From Pirellulales bacterium (GTDB lineage Bacteria > Planctomycetota > Planctomycetia > Pirellulales > PALSA-1355), in contig JALHMI010000006.1 in the NCBI GenBank assembly GCA_022844125.1, positions 62,001 to 126,000 of the forward strand: a stretch of 64,000 nucleotides of DNA, written 5' to 3'. Each line of letters starts with the position of its first letter. Position 1 is the stretch's first letter. The notes under the pieces were generated by a model, which was given only the letters and a program-made list of their open reading frames with translations, was not told the DNA's origin and did no database searches. Made by a program: the position numbers and the translations under genes. Positions 25,800 to 34,419 of this stretch are shown here, in pieces.

Positions 25800-26090
25800 A
25801 TGATTGCCTCGCCTCGTCTCACTCGGCAGCAGCAGTTTTCCTCCGACAGCGACCGCCAGTTGCATGCGGCCGTGACGGAAGTGCTGGCCAGCAGCAAGTA
25901 CACGCCGCTGCGGCAGTTGAGCTGCCATGTGCAGGAGGGGGTGGTCGAGGTATCGGGCATTGTCGGGTCGTTTTACCTGAAGCAACTGGCGACGACGGCC
26001 CTGCTGCCACTTTCGAGCGAAGGCCGGTTGCATAACCTGGTGGAAGTTCGGGAACAGGTGGCGATTCCTTATACGCCCGCAACGGCTTAG
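25800..26090 (+). CDS. BON domain protein
   Basis: A 96-residue protein starting at ATG 25800, preceded by AGGAAG; the longer in-frame version from 25752 lacks a ribosome site. Residues 20-86 form a single BON domain (alpha-beta fold that binds phospholipid or other surfaces): LHAAVTEVLASS, then LRQLSCHVQEGVVEVSGIVGSFYLKQLATTAL and LHNLVEVREQVAIP. There is no signal peptide, so unlike OsmY it should stay in the cytoplasm. It lies 42-54 nt after a sigma-54-like site and beside universal stress protein genes, suggesting a role in stress responses. Confidence 0.75.
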   Translation: MIASPRLTRQQQFSSDSDRQLHAAVTEVLASSKYTPLRQLSCHVQEGVVEVSGIVGSFYLKQLATTALLPLSSEGRLHNLVEVREQVAIPYTPATA

Positions 26091-26124
26091 GTTTTTCTCA
26101 GCTTGCCTACAAACCAATCCCATG

Positions 26125-26166
26125 CGGCCGCACCGATCAATTCGGCGCGGCCGTTTGTTTTTTTTG
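26125..26166 (+). terminator. Rho-independent terminator between BON and USP genes
   Basis: A 12-bp GC-rich stem (26125-26136 with 26142-26153, one mismatch), a 5-nt loop TCAAT, then TTTG followed by nine T. It ends the BON transcript and, being nearly symmetric, lies just past the stop of the convergent USP gene. Confidence 0.85.
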
Positions 26167-26189
26167 GCCTTCGTGCTGGCGCTGTGGAC

Positions 26190-27119
26190 TTAGCGGGCCG
26201 GCAGCGGGACCACGACGACGGAGCAAGGGGCGTGATTGAGCACGGCGTCCGAAGTGCTGCCCAATAGAGCGCTGGACAGGCGGGACTTCTGGTGAGCACC
26301 GACCAGCACCACGTCGATCTTCTGTTTGGAAATCTGCGCCAGCACCACGCCCGAGGGTTCCCCTTCGACCACTTCGGTCTCGTAGCGCGAGAACACGGGG
26401 GGCAGCTTGCTGGAGAACGCCTCGAGGCGGACTCGGGTGGTGGCAATCTCCTCGTCGTGCTCGCGGGCCCAGGCCTTGACCATCTCCTCGACGTCGGGGC
26501 TGCGGGCCTGCTGCTGGAGCCACTCGGGCACGTTGCCGGCGAAGAGCGAAGGAATGGCGCTGAGCACGTGGCACACCGAGCCCGTCGGCCAGGTTAGCTT
26601 TTCGAGCATCGAGGCGTGCTTGCACTCCTGCTGCGGATCCTCGCACGTCAAAAGCACTTGCAATGCTTTGGAGGCGCCCGAGGCGGCGGGCGTGCCGGAC
26701 GCGCGGCTGACCCAGACCGGAATGCGCGAGGAGTGGACGACCGCGCGGGAGACGCTGCCCACGAGCAAGCGTTCGAAGCGTCCCAGGCCGCGAGCACCGA
26801 CCACGATCAGTCCCGCCTGCCAGGCGTCGGCCGCGGCGGGGATCCCGTTGCGCGCGTCGTGCTGGTCGGCGATGATCGTCTCGGCCTTAGCCTGCAGCGG
26901 TTCGGGCAGCCGCTTGCGGGCTTCGGCGAAGACGGCATCGACGAGCGAACGCCGGGCTCGTTCGAGGACGGTCTTGTCCGCGCTGGCGGAGCTGAAGAAC
27001 TTACTGGGCGGAGCACAGAACAGAGCTACCTGGTCACGCTCGGCGCTGAGCAGGCCGCCGACCTGGGCGACTGCTGCCAACGAGTGCTCTGAACCATCGA
27101 CGGCAAACAGGACTTTCAT
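26190..27119 (-). CDS. Tandem universal stress protein (two UspA domains)
   Basis: A 309-residue protein with two UspA folds. Domain 1 (1-145) has the ATP-binding pattern G-x2-G-x9-G-S at 108-122 (VVGARGLGRFERLLVGSVSRAV). Domain 2 (about 152-309) has VVLVGAHQKSRLSSALLGSTS, where the second Gly is missing, so nucleotide binding there is doubtful. Such cytoplasmic proteins accumulate under starvation, oxygen shift or redox stress. It is convergent with the BON gene and followed upstream by the cytochrome/USP pair. A near-sigma-54 sequence about 60 nt before its start has the wrong spacing. Confidence 0.85.
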   Translation of the reverse strand: MKVLFAVDGSEHSLAAVAQVGGLLSAERDQVALFCAPPSKFFSSASADKTVLERARRSLVDAVFAEARKRLPEPLQAKAETIIADQHDARNGIPAAADAWQAGLIVVGARGLGRFERLLVGSVSRAVVHSSRIPVWVSRASGTPAASGASKALQVLLTCEDPQQECKHASMLEKLTWPTGSVCHVLSAIPSLFAGNVPEWLQQQARSPDVEEMVKAWAREHDEEIATTRVRLEAFSSKLPPVFSRYETEVVEGEPSGVVLAQISKQKIDVVLVGAHQKSRLSSALLGSTSDAVLNHAPCSVVVVPLPAR

Positions 27120-27287
27120 CGGTTAATTATCTCCCCGACAGCCAAGCGAATTTACATGCGAGAGAGCTCCGGGTGAGCAAGGACAACGTGCCACCACGGC
27201 GAAGCTTTGCGCGGTTCTCCAAGCTTTCGCTACTGGGCTCCCACGCTCGCGCTTCAGGCTAGTATATGGCATTCACGACGCGATCTG

Positions 27288-27686
27288 TCAGTCAACCCGA
27301 GCCATGCGCACATCCCGCAGGTATTTGTGGCACTCCACGCACCGCTGCAAAACGACATTGTAGTCTTTGGTGGCCTGATCGAGGTTCTTTTTTCGGGCGG
27401 CCTCGCTGAGGGCATCGGCCGATTTTCGGAATTTTTTGCTGTACTCGATGTACTGCGGAGTTTGCAAGACTTGCCAGGTCGCGGCCAGGCTGAGGAGGCT
27501 CATCTCCTGGGCGCCCTTGCCGATCTTCTCGAAATCGCCGAGCACGAGGCCTTCGACCACGTTCTGCGAATGGATGAGCTTGGCGCGCATGAAGTCGTCC
27601 AACTCGTCGGCAGCGGCCGAGGGCCCTCGGATCAGGCCAAGTGCGACGGCGGTCGTGAGCAGGAAGCAGAGAGTGAGGGGTTTCAT
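27288..27686 (-). CDS. Periplasmic c-type cytochrome (cytochrome c'/c556-like)
   Basis: A 132-residue protein with a signal peptide (1-26, ending SAAADE) and a C-terminal haem-binding motif C116-VECH120-KY. The helical N-terminal part, MRAKLIHSQNVVEGLVLGDFEKI, resembles the four-helix cytochrome c'/c556 fold, in which haem is attached close to the C-terminus. It should work in the periplasm as an electron carrier or gas-binding protein. The gene starts 44 bp after the stop of a universal stress protein gene on the same strand, so the two are probably one operon. Confidence 0.8.
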   Translation of the reverse strand: MKPLTLCFLLTTAVALGLIRGPSAAADELDDFMRAKLIHSQNVVEGLVLGDFEKIGKGAQEMSLLSLAATWQVLQTPQYIEYSKKFRKSADALSEAARKKNLDQATKDYNVVLQRCVECHKYLRDVRMARVD

Positions 27687-27730
27687 CGTCGGGGGTCTCC
27701 TGGTTATCCGAAACTCAGCGAAGGGTTCGC

Positions 27731-28168
27731 TTAATCGGGAACATGATTCGCTTGCTTGACGGTGAGCACGGGGCACTTGGCCAGGCGCATCACGCTTTCG
27801 GCCACGCTGCCCATCAACACGCGCATCAGGCCGGTGCGGCCGTGGGTGCCAATGACCAGGAGGTCCGCTTTTTCTTCCTCGGCGACGCGCACAATGTCGT
27901 CCGCTGCAGTGCCCATCACGAGCCGATGTTCGAACTTCACGCTCTTATCGGCCGGCACGACAGCTTCGAGCATCTTGCGAACTTCGGGATTCGGGTACTC
28001 GGGCTGGGCGAAGTACATCTCGCCGCCGGCATAGGGCATCGGCATCTCTTCGATGTGCGCGATGACGAGCAGCGCGCCCGAGTCGCGGGCCAGAGCCGTG
28101 GCAAACTCCAGCGCGCTTTCGCTGGTCAGCGAGAAGTCCGTGGCGAAGAGGATTTTGTGGAAGTGCAT
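27731..28168 (-). CDS. Universal stress protein (single UspA domain)
   Basis: A 145-residue UspA protein. The ATP-binding motif is complete: G107-x2-G110-x9-G120-S121 in VIGTHGRTGLMRVLMGSVAESV. It begins with the usual KILFATDFS strand and ends PVLTVKQ. It is of the usual single-domain length. It heads a likely two-gene unit with the cytochrome gene downstream. A sigma-54-like site (28233-28248, reverse strand) lies about 65 nt before the start, and a sigma-54-dependent regulator gene is the next gene on the other side, so nitrogen- or redox-linked control is plausible. Confidence 0.88.
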   Translation of the reverse strand: MHFHKILFATDFSLTSESALEFATALARDSGALLVIAHIEEMPMPYAGGEMYFAQPEYPNPEVRKMLEAVVPADKSVKFEHRLVMGTAADDIVRVAEEEKADLLVIGTHGRTGLMRVLMGSVAESVMRLAKCPVLTVKQANHVPD

Positions 28169-28647
28169 GGCTCGTCCCTTTGCGTTAAATGAGTGAAGGT
28201 CTGGTCAGTTTTCGCGACGTGGCTGGCGACCGAGCCAATGGGGTGCCTGTCTCTGAAGGGAACGCAAACCCGGTGCCAAGTGAGGTGGCTGCCCCTGGGA
28301 TCTCGATCTTTTGGGTGGTGATACGGCCGCTTGGCTGGCAAGGGTAAATCCGGCGATCCTTGGGGTTGCAGAAGCCTTTGGCCGCGCTGGCCCTGCGCAC
28401 GACACGATGCTGGAACTACCCCGAATCAACCTGATCGTGCCCGCTCGAAGTATACTACAGCGTGCCGGAACGCACACTTCGTGAGCGGATTGCGCGCGTC
28501 CGGTTGCTCCCTGCGGGAGCGGCAAATCGCGCGAGAACTCGGTAAAACACGGGCTCTTGTGGCATCCTGTGCGGAGTGAGTGGCTGGTGGTACGCAGCTT
28601 GCCTCCAGTGGTTCGTCTTTTCCTTTTTTGCGCGTGAGCCCGACTCC
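28169..28647. other. Gene-free regulatory interval
   Basis: These ~480 bases separate the divergent USP and response-regulator genes. Apart from the sigma-54-like site near the USP gene, no gene, repeat or clear terminator is seen. Short frames within it have no ribosome site. It probably holds the promoters for both directions. Confidence 0.4.
28233..28248 (-). promoter_or_regulatory. Candidate sigma-54 (-24/-12) promoter for USP-cytochrome unit
   Basis: On the reverse strand the site reads AGGCACCCCATTGGCT: GG-N10-GC spacing is exact, with GGCAC at -24 and TGGCT at -12. Predicted start would be about 50 nt ahead of the USP ATG at 28168. Confidence 0.4.
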
Positions 28648-30033
28648 ATGAATTTCGACCCGAGCAAGATCGACTTGATGCTGATTGACGACGACGCGGA
28701 CTTTCGCGAGACGGTGGCGCGGCGGTTCACCCGGCGAGGATTTCACGTGCAGGAGGCCGCGCACGGCGAGCAGGCGCTGCAACTGGCCGACTTGCGGCAG
28801 TTCGACGTGGTCGTGCTCGACATGGTGATGCCAGGGATGTCGGGCATCCAAACGCTCGAGCACTTGAAGGTGAAGCATCCGGAGTGCGAAGTGATCATGC
28901 TCACGGGGCAGGGGACGATCGAGACGGCCGTGCAGGCGATGAAGCTGGGGGCGTTCGATTTCTTGACGAAGCCGTTTCCACTGGCGGACCTCGAGACGCT
29001 GATCGAAAAGGCCTACGAGCGGCGCGAGTTGCGAAAGGAGAATCGGCAGCTCAAGGCCGCGCTCCGCCGGGCCGATACGCCGCCGGAGATCATCGGTAAG
29101 AGTGACGTGATGCAGCAAGTCTTCAAGCTGATCGAGCGCGCGGGTCCGACGGACAAGGCCATCCTGATCCAGGGTGAAAGCGGTACCGGCAAGGAGCTGG
29201 TAGCCAAGGCATTGCAGCGGGCAAGCCAGCGGGCGGATCAGCCGATGGTCACGATCAACTGTGCGGCGCTCCCCGAGTCGCTGCTGGAGAGCGAGCTGTT
29301 TGGCCACGAGAAAGGCTCGTTTACCGGGGCCATCGCCGCGAAGCCGGGCCTGTTTGAGGTGGCCGACGGCGGTACGCTGTTCATCGACGAGATTGGCGAG
29401 CTGGCCGGACCGCTGCAGGCGAAACTGCTCCGGGTGCTGGAGGATGGTTCGCTACGGCGGATCGGTTCCCTCAAGGAGCGACGGGTTAACGTGCGGCTGC
29501 TGGCGGCAACGAATCGCGATCTGGAAGCCGAGGTGGCGGCAGGACGGTTCCGCGAGGATCTGTATTACCGGATCAACGTGATGTCGCTGAAGCTGCCGCC
29601 GCTGCGTGACAGGCTCGGAGATATTCCACTGCTGGTGAAGCGGGTGCTGGGAGAGGAGTGGACTATCTCACCCGAAGCGTTGCGGGCGATGGAAGCGTAC
29701 TCTTGGCCCGGCAACGTGCGGCAGTTGGTCAATGCGCTGGAGCGTGCGCAAATCATGTCGGACGAAAAGCGGATCGAGCTCTCGGCGCTGCCGAGCGAAA
29801 TCGCCGGCCCGCAGCGGCCGGCGGCGCGCGTGGCGGCGAGCTTGCCGGACGGTGTGTTCCTGGCCGACGTGCAGCGAACGCACATTCTGGAGGTGCTGAA
29901 GCGCGAGCGGGGCAACAAGGCCCGCACAGCGCGTGCCTTGGGCGTGAACCGCCGCAGCCTGTATCGGCTGCTGGAGAAGTACGGCATCGAACTGCCGATC
30001 GAGGGCGCCGCCGGGGCTGCCCAGCACCTGTGA
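28648..30033 (+). CDS. Sigma-54-dependent response regulator (NtrC family)
   Basis: A 461-residue regulator with receiver, AAA+ and DNA-binding domains. Receiver: acidic pair D14-D15-D16, phosphoacceptor Asp58 in [12 protein letters not shown], and Lys108 in FLTKPF. AAA+: Walker A GESGTGKE (176-183), the sigma-54 contact loop as GSFTGA (223-228), and Walker [10 protein letters not shown] (244-252). The C-terminus has a Fis-type helix-turn-helix, [29 protein letters not shown] 28648 is used; an upstream start at 28576 would add 24 atypical residues. When phosphorylated it should open sigma-54 promoters. The globin-coupled kinase at 30679 is the obvious partner. Confidence 0.92.
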   Translation: MNFDPSKIDLMLIDDDADFRETVARRFTRRGFHVQEAAHGEQALQLADLRQFDVVVLDMVMPGMSGIQTLEHLKVKHPECEVIMLTGQGTIETAVQAMKLGAFDFLTKPFPLADLETLIEKAYERRELRKENRQLKAALRRADTPPEIIGKSDVMQQVFKLIERAGPTDKAILIQGESGTGKELVAKALQRASQRADQPMVTINCAALPESLLESELFGHEKGSFTGAIAAKPGLFEVADGGTLFIDEIGELAGPLQAKLLRVLEDGSLRRIGSLKERRVNVRLLAATNRDLEAEVAAGRFREDLYYRINVMSLKLPPLRDRLGDIPLLVKRVLGEEWTISPEALRAMEAYSWPGNVRQLVNALERAQIMSDEKRIELSALPSEIAGPQRPAARVAASLPDGVFLADVQRTHILEVLKRERGNKARTARALGVNRRSLYRLLEKYGIELPIEGAAGAAQHL

Positions 30034-30035
30034 GG

Positions 30036-30076
30036 TGTGCGGCTGGATGACTGTGCGGCTGGATGACTGTGCGGCT
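30036..30076 (+). repeat. 16-bp tandem repeat, 2.6 copies
   Basis: The unit TGTGCGGCTGGATGAC occurs twice in full and once in part, directly after the response regulator stop codon (30033). It is a short local tandem duplication. Confidence 0.85.
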
Positions 30077-30264
30077 GTGCCAACGTGTCGCAGGCCGCAC
30101 AGGGCCCGGTCTGCCTTCTGCTGGCTCGGGCAAATTCGCAACTGTCGCTTGGACTCGGATTTAGGTCGTCGCGCTGCGGGCGCGACATCCCTTCGGCATG
30201 GCGGCTGCAAAGCGTGGAACGTGCTGACTATTTTCCACCACGTTTCACAGGATTGCGAGCGATC

Positions 30265-30486
30265 ATGGCAACTGCCGGCCCTACCCGTCTCGTCGACAAA
30301 TTGAACTGGTACACCACGAGCCGTGCCCATTCGGTATGGGATCGCTTCTCTGCAGACGACCAGGAGCGAATGCTGTCCGACGAACTGGCGGCCGGGACGC
30401 AAGTCTCGCTGGTGTTGACCGCCCTGATCACGATTGGGCTGGTGCTGAGCGTCGTGACGCTGATCGGCGTGCTCGTGATGCAGTAA
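30265..30486 (+). CDS. Small single-span membrane protein
   Basis: A 73-residue protein starting at ATG 30265. The polar N-terminal half (VDKLNWYTTSRAHSVWDRFSADDQERMLSDELAAG) precedes one membrane segment at about 47-72 (VSLVLTALITIGLVLSVVTLIGVLVM), ending at the C-terminus. It looks like a tail-anchored protein with the soluble part inside. No family is recognised. It sits between the response regulator and the convergent globin-coupled histidine kinase, so a link to that two-component system is possible but unproven. Confidence 0.55.
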   Translation: MATAGPTRLVDKLNWYTTSRAHSVWDRFSADDQERMLSDELAAGTQVSLVLTALITIGLVLSVVTLIGVLVMQ

Positions 30487-30515
30487 CGCCGCTCGCTGGT
30501 TTCACGTGCTGGATA

Positions 30516-30550
30516 GTAGCCCGAAGCGCGAGAGCGCGAGCGAGGGTATC
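30516..30550. repeat. Dispersed CCCGAAGCG...GAGCGAGGG repeat
   Basis: TAGCCCGAAGCGCGAGAGCG continuing CGAGCGAGGGTATCC is a member of the dispersed intergenic family seen at 14129, 19951, 38538 and 41254, here with an extra GAGCGC inserted. Confidence 0.45.
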
Positions 30551-30678
30551 CCGCCAACGGGCACGATCCTCCGTGTTGGCGATCAAAGCCGCGGAAGCAA
30601 CGCTGCAGGCTATGCGTTTCGGCAGGTTTCCCTCGAAGCGCGCGTCGGGCTGAGATGCGGTCCCTTGCGCTACTTGCG

Positions 30679-31926
30679 TCAGTCCTTCGACGCGGCCTGC
30701 TTGAGCAACACGTAGAAGCGGCTGCCGGTGCCGACTTCCGACTCGACCCAGATCCGGCCTTGTTGCTGTTCGACCATCGTTTTAGCGAAGTAGAGCCCCA
30801 GTCCCGAGCCGGGGACTTCGCGATGGGCCGGCAGGCGGCGAAAAGGAACGAACACCCGGGCCAATTCTTCGCTGGGGATGCCGCTGCCATTGTCGGCGAT
30901 CGAGATGATGCACTCGCCGTCGCGCTCTTTGCAGCCGATCTCGATTCGGCCGTGCCGCTTGTCGCTGAACTTCACGGCATTCGACAGCAGGTTGTAAAAC
31001 ACTTCGCGAATGCGGGCCCGATCGCCGAGCACGTGGGGCAGATGGTCTTTGACCGTGAGTTCGATCTTCTTTTGCTTGAGTAGCGGGCGGACCTGGTCGA
31101 CCGCCTCGGCGATGATCTGCTCGGTGTCGACGGTGTCCTGCGGTAGTTCGGCGTGCAAGGACATCGTGGAGTGCAGGAGCTCATCGATGGTCGTGCTCAT
31201 CTTGAAAGCGCGCGTGCGGGCGGCTTCGACGAGCTTCACGGCTTCGGCCGGCATTTGGCTGCCGAATTCGTCGATGGCTTCGTCGCAGAGGTTCGCCATC
31301 GTGGCCAGCGGCGTCTTGAGATCGTGCGAGGTGAGCTGGGCGAACTGCCGCAGCTCGGCATTGGCCTGATAGACCAGGTCGAGTGCCTTGCGGAGGCTTT
31401 GCGTGGCCTGGCTGAAGTAGGCTTCCAGCGTGAGGCCGATATCCAGGAATACCGCTTTCTGCAAGGAAAGCATCTGCAGGGCGCACTCCTGGGCCGGGCC
31501 GTCGAGTTCGCTGGAGAGTTCGCGGATGCAAAATTGCAGGTACTGGTTGTACGCGCCCAGGAAGATCTGCGGGCTGATGCCGACCGTGGCGTGTGCGTCG
31601 CCCACGCGGTGGCGGCGTTCGACGTAGGAGTCGTCCCATTCGGCGGCGAGCATCGACTCCAGGTGTGCCTGCTGTGCCTGTTTGAGCCGGGTGACAAGCG
31701 CCGGATCGGCGAGGAAGCGGGCCGTCTCCTCGAACTTGAACAGGTGGCGATAAAACGTTTCGACGAAGGTTTCGCCTTTTGCGTTCAAGCGTTCGGCCAA
31801 ACTCTGCAGCCGCTCGCGGTCGGCCTCGTCGACTTCAAGGAACGCCAGCCGGCGGGGCAGCGTCTTGATCTGCGAAGGATGGGGCGAAGCGTCGCCGGTA
31901 GGCAAAGGGTCGGGCGTTGCGTGCAT
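30679..31926 (-). CDS. Globin-coupled sensor histidine kinase
   Basis: A 415-residue kinase using ATG 31926 (a GTG at 31980 would add 18 residues). Residues ~26-180 are a protoglobin sensor domain: FYRHLFKFEETARFL, then YVERRHRVGDAHATVGISPQ with likely proximal haem ligand His112, and GAYNQYLQFCIREL. This type of domain senses O2, CO or NO through haem. Residues 195-260 are the dimerisation domain with phosphoacceptor His201 in LTSHDLKTPL. The HATPase domain has N313-LLSNAVKF, DNGSGIP (345-351) and GSGLGLYF (373-380). There is no membrane segment, so it is cytoplasmic. The NtrC-type regulator gene two genes away is a probable partner. Confidence 0.9.
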   Translation of the reverse strand: MHATPDPLPTGDASPHPSQIKTLPRRLAFLEVDEADRERLQSLAERLNAKGETFVETFYRHLFKFEETARFLADPALVTRLKQAQQAHLESMLAAEWDDSYVERRHRVGDAHATVGISPQIFLGAYNQYLQFCIRELSSELDGPAQECALQMLSLQKAVFLDIGLTLEAYFSQATQSLRKALDLVYQANAELRQFAQLTSHDLKTPLATMANLCDEAIDEFGSQMPAEAVKLVEAARTRAFKMSTTIDELLHSTMSLHAELPQDTVDTEQIIAEAVDQVRPLLKQKKIELTVKDHLPHVLGDRARIREVFYNLLSNAVKFSDKRHGRIEIGCKERDGECIISIADNGSGIPSEELARVFVPFRRLPAHREVPGSGLGLYFAKTMVEQQQGRIWVESEVGTGSRFYVLLKQAASKD

Positions 31927-32083
31927 AGCTTTTCGCCGAACAGTAAAGGGAGGTGAAACTCTCCGCAGTTTAACGGGCACGAGCGAGGATTGTCAGCGGT
32001 GAACTGCACCGAATCGCACCGAACTGAGAAGGTATCGAAATTGCTTGCCCCGTCCGCCCGGCTCGCTTACACTCCGGCTCGTG

Positions 32084-33457
32084 ATGCACGAGCGAGATAC
32101 TGCTGCCGATTTAAAAAGCGAGCCGGATTCTTCGCCCACCCGGGCTCGCTTTGGTGTTTTGGCATTTCTGTGTTCGCTGTCGTTCGTGCTGTACATCGAT
32201 CGGGCCTGCATCGGCAAGGCGGCGATTCCGCTCAGCGAAGACCTGGGGCTGACCGAGGCCCAGTTGGGCTATGCGCTGGCCGCGTTCACGCTGGCGTACG
32301 GGCTGTTCGAGGTGCCGACCGGCCGCTGGGGCGATCGTTATGGTTCGCGCGGCGTGTTGGCGAGGATTGTCGTCTGGTGGTCGGTGTTCACGGCGCTGAC
32401 CGGCGCGGCCACCGGGATCGGGATGCTCGTCGTCGTGCGGTTTCTGTTCGGAGCGGGCGAGGCGGGGGCGTATCCCAATGCAGCCCGGGTGATCGCGCGG
32501 TGGTTTCCGCTTTCCGGGCGCGGGATGGCGCAGGGTTGGATGCTCACCAGTGCGCAGCTCGGCGCGGCGATGGCCCCGCCGGTCGCTGAAGGATTGATCA
32601 ACGGCATCGGCTGGCGCGGCGATGTGAGTATTCCGGGCGTCGGCTGGCGCGGAGCGTTCCTGGTGTTCGGCTCGCTGGGGATCGTCTGGGCGGTGGCGTT
32701 CTACTGGTGGTTTCGCGATGAGCCGGCCGATCATCCGCGGGTGAACGATGCCGAACGGCGGTTGATTGAGCATGCCCGGCCGCCACAGCCGAGCACCGAG
32801 CATCCGCCGATACCTTGGCGAAGCATTTTGCGGAGCCGGAACATCTGGCTGTTGGGGGTCGTGCAAACGTGCTCGTCCGCGATCTATTACATGGTGATTA
32901 ACTGGTATCCGAGCTACCTGCAGAAAGGGCGTGGCGTTTCGAGTCAGCAGGCGGCGTGGCTGGCGTCGCTGGTGCTGGCCGGGGCGGCGGTCGGTTGTCT
33001 GTCGAGCGGATACTTCAACGACAAGCTCTCGCGGATGACGAACTTTCATCCGGCGCGGTTTCGGATCTATGGCTTTCTGGGAACGATGTTCGCCGCAGTG
33101 TGTTTGCTCGCCAGCGTGCGGGCCGAGAGTGCGCTGGCGACGAGCCTGTGGGCGGCGGCCGCGTGTGTCGGCACCATGTCGCAGCAGGCGACGTTCTGGG
33201 CCGTGACGACCGAGATCAGCGGCCGGCACCTGGGCTCGATCTTCGGACTGATGAACTCACTGGGCGTGCCGGGTGCGTTTGCGTCGACGCTGTTCCTCGG
33301 GCAGTTCGTCACCTGGATGCGCGAGCACGGGCACGAGGGGCGCGCGCAGTGGGATCCGGCGTTTTATGTGTACGCCGGCGTGCTGGTGGTCGGGGCGTTC
33401 TGCTGGCTGGCGGTCGATGCGCGACGGCATGTGCCGGATAGCGACGCGGGGGCGTGA
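32084..33457 (+). CDS. MFS transporter, anion:cation symporter type
   Basis: A 457-residue transporter with about 12 membrane spans. Start is ATG 32084; the TTG at 32045 in frame is less likely. The first span has VLAFLCSLSFVLYIDRACIGKAAIPL, the DR of which is typical of the ACS family (hexuronate, phthalate or phosphate-linked organic anion importers). The loop 2-3 motif GRWGDRYGSRGVL is the MFS A-motif. Motif RFLFGAGEAGAYPNAARVIARWFP is also ACS-typical. It probably imports a sugar acid or another organic anion with a cation; the substrate cannot be assigned. It is divergent from the globin kinase gene. Confidence 0.88.
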   Translation: MHERDTAADLKSEPDSSPTRARFGVLAFLCSLSFVLYIDRACIGKAAIPLSEDLGLTEAQLGYALAAFTLAYGLFEVPTGRWGDRYGSRGVLARIVVWWSVFTALTGAATGIGMLVVVRFLFGAGEAGAYPNAARVIARWFPLSGRGMAQGWMLTSAQLGAAMAPPVAEGLINGIGWRGDVSIPGVGWRGAFLVFGSLGIVWAVAFYWWFRDEPADHPRVNDAERRLIEHARPPQPSTEHPPIPWRSILRSRNIWLLGVVQTCSSAIYYMVINWYPSYLQKGRGVSSQQAAWLASLVLAGAAVGCLSSGYFNDKLSRMTNFHPARFRIYGFLGTMFAAVCLLASVRAESALATSLWAAAACVGTMSQQATFWAVTTEISGRHLGSIFGLMNSLGVPGAFASTLFLGQFVTWMREHGHEGRAQWDPAFYVYAGVLVVGAFCWLAVDARRHVPDSDAGA

Positions 33458-33640
33458 CGGCTAGCGCCGCTCTCAAGTGTCGCAGTAGCTCAGCGGCTGC
33501 GCTGATCGCAAGTGTCACTTTTCGGCCACTCGTTTACTTTTTTATTCTTCGCTTCTGGCTATCGAAATATTGCCACCTGTTGCGGTAGTTTGGCCGTATT
33601 GAACGTCGTGTCCGCGATCTACGCAACAGGAGATGCTCAC

Positions 33641-34339
33641 GTGGATGGAGAAGACGATCGCAAGCAGCCGCAGCACTTAGTGCAAAGTGAGGAGCTTGGC
33701 GATGAGGGCTTTGCCGTGGTTTCACACGCGTCGGAGCATACGGCACCAGCGGCGACATCCGCGAAGGACGTCAAGCGCGAAGAAACTGAATCGAGCGATG
33801 CGGGGCTGCAGGAGCCGATAAGTTCGGCTCGTACAAGTGACCCCACACCGTCAGGGCCGACGGAACCTACTCGCAACGTCGAGATTGAATTGCCCGCAGG
33901 TTGGAACGGAAGCGGCGCCAAGCCGAGCGAGCGATCTGGTATCGCACTGGAATCGCCATCAGGGCCGACCGAGCCGAGTCGCCATGTCCAGATCGAGTTG
34001 CCGACCGGCTGGGACCGCAGTGGTGCCGAGCCGAGCGATTCGTCAGGCGATGTTTTTAATCCGCCTTCCGCTCCGCTGCCTCGACATCGTGCGCCCGTTC
34101 CGCCGTACTCTGCACGTGGCAGCCAGGGCGATCGTGAGCGACTCGTGCCGAGCATCATCGTGACGGTCAGCCTGGGGCACTCTCGCGACATGTTCGAGCA
34201 AGCGGTGGAAGCGGCAATTCAGCGCGCGACGCAGAAGTTCCACAAGATTGCCAAACAAGAGATTGACTTGTTCGCATTTGAGCAGCGCGCGGCGCGTAGG
34301 GCGGCCGACTATCGCTTGCGAGGGCCAAATCCGCAGTAG
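33641..34339 (+). CDS. Pro/Ser-rich protein with two 36-residue repeats, island gene
   Basis: No family is recognised. GTG 33641 is preferred as the start because AGGAG lies 9-10 nt upstream; the frame is open back to 33512 but without a ribosome site. The 232 residues fall into three parts: an acidic, disordered N-terminus (1-70); two repeats with a 36-residue period, each SGPTEP-R-V-IELP-GW--SGA-PS--SG (71-100 and 107-136); and a proline-rich hinge leading to a predicted helical C-terminal domain (168-232: SIIVTVSLGHSRDMFEQAVE...). It has no signal peptide or membrane span. It lies ahead of the toxin-like operon but a terminator-like hairpin separates them, so it may be an adaptor or an independent gene. 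Confidence 0.6.
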   Translation: MDGEDDRKQPQHLVQSEELGDEGFAVVSHASEHTAPAATSAKDVKREETESSDAGLQEPISSARTSDPTPSGPTEPTRNVEIELPAGWNGSGAKPSERSGIALESPSGPTEPSRHVQIELPTGWDRSGAEPSDSSGDVFNPPSAPLPRHRAPVPPYSARGSQGDRERLVPSIIVTVSLGHSRDMFEQAVEAAIQRATQKFHKIAKQEIDLFAFEQRAARRAADYRLRGPNPQ

Positions 34340-34419
34340 CGGACAACGTTCCAACAGCAGTTCTTTCTGACAATCTGATCCCAGTTGGGTATCGAGCGGG
34401 GCCTTCGGGTATTCGCGCG

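Noticed and set aside
27177-27196. TGGCACG...TTGC on the reverse strand before the tandem USP gene, resembling a sigma-54 promoter
   Set aside because: The two boxes are separated by 6 nt instead of 4. Sigma-54 promoters are strict about spacing, so I did not annotate it.
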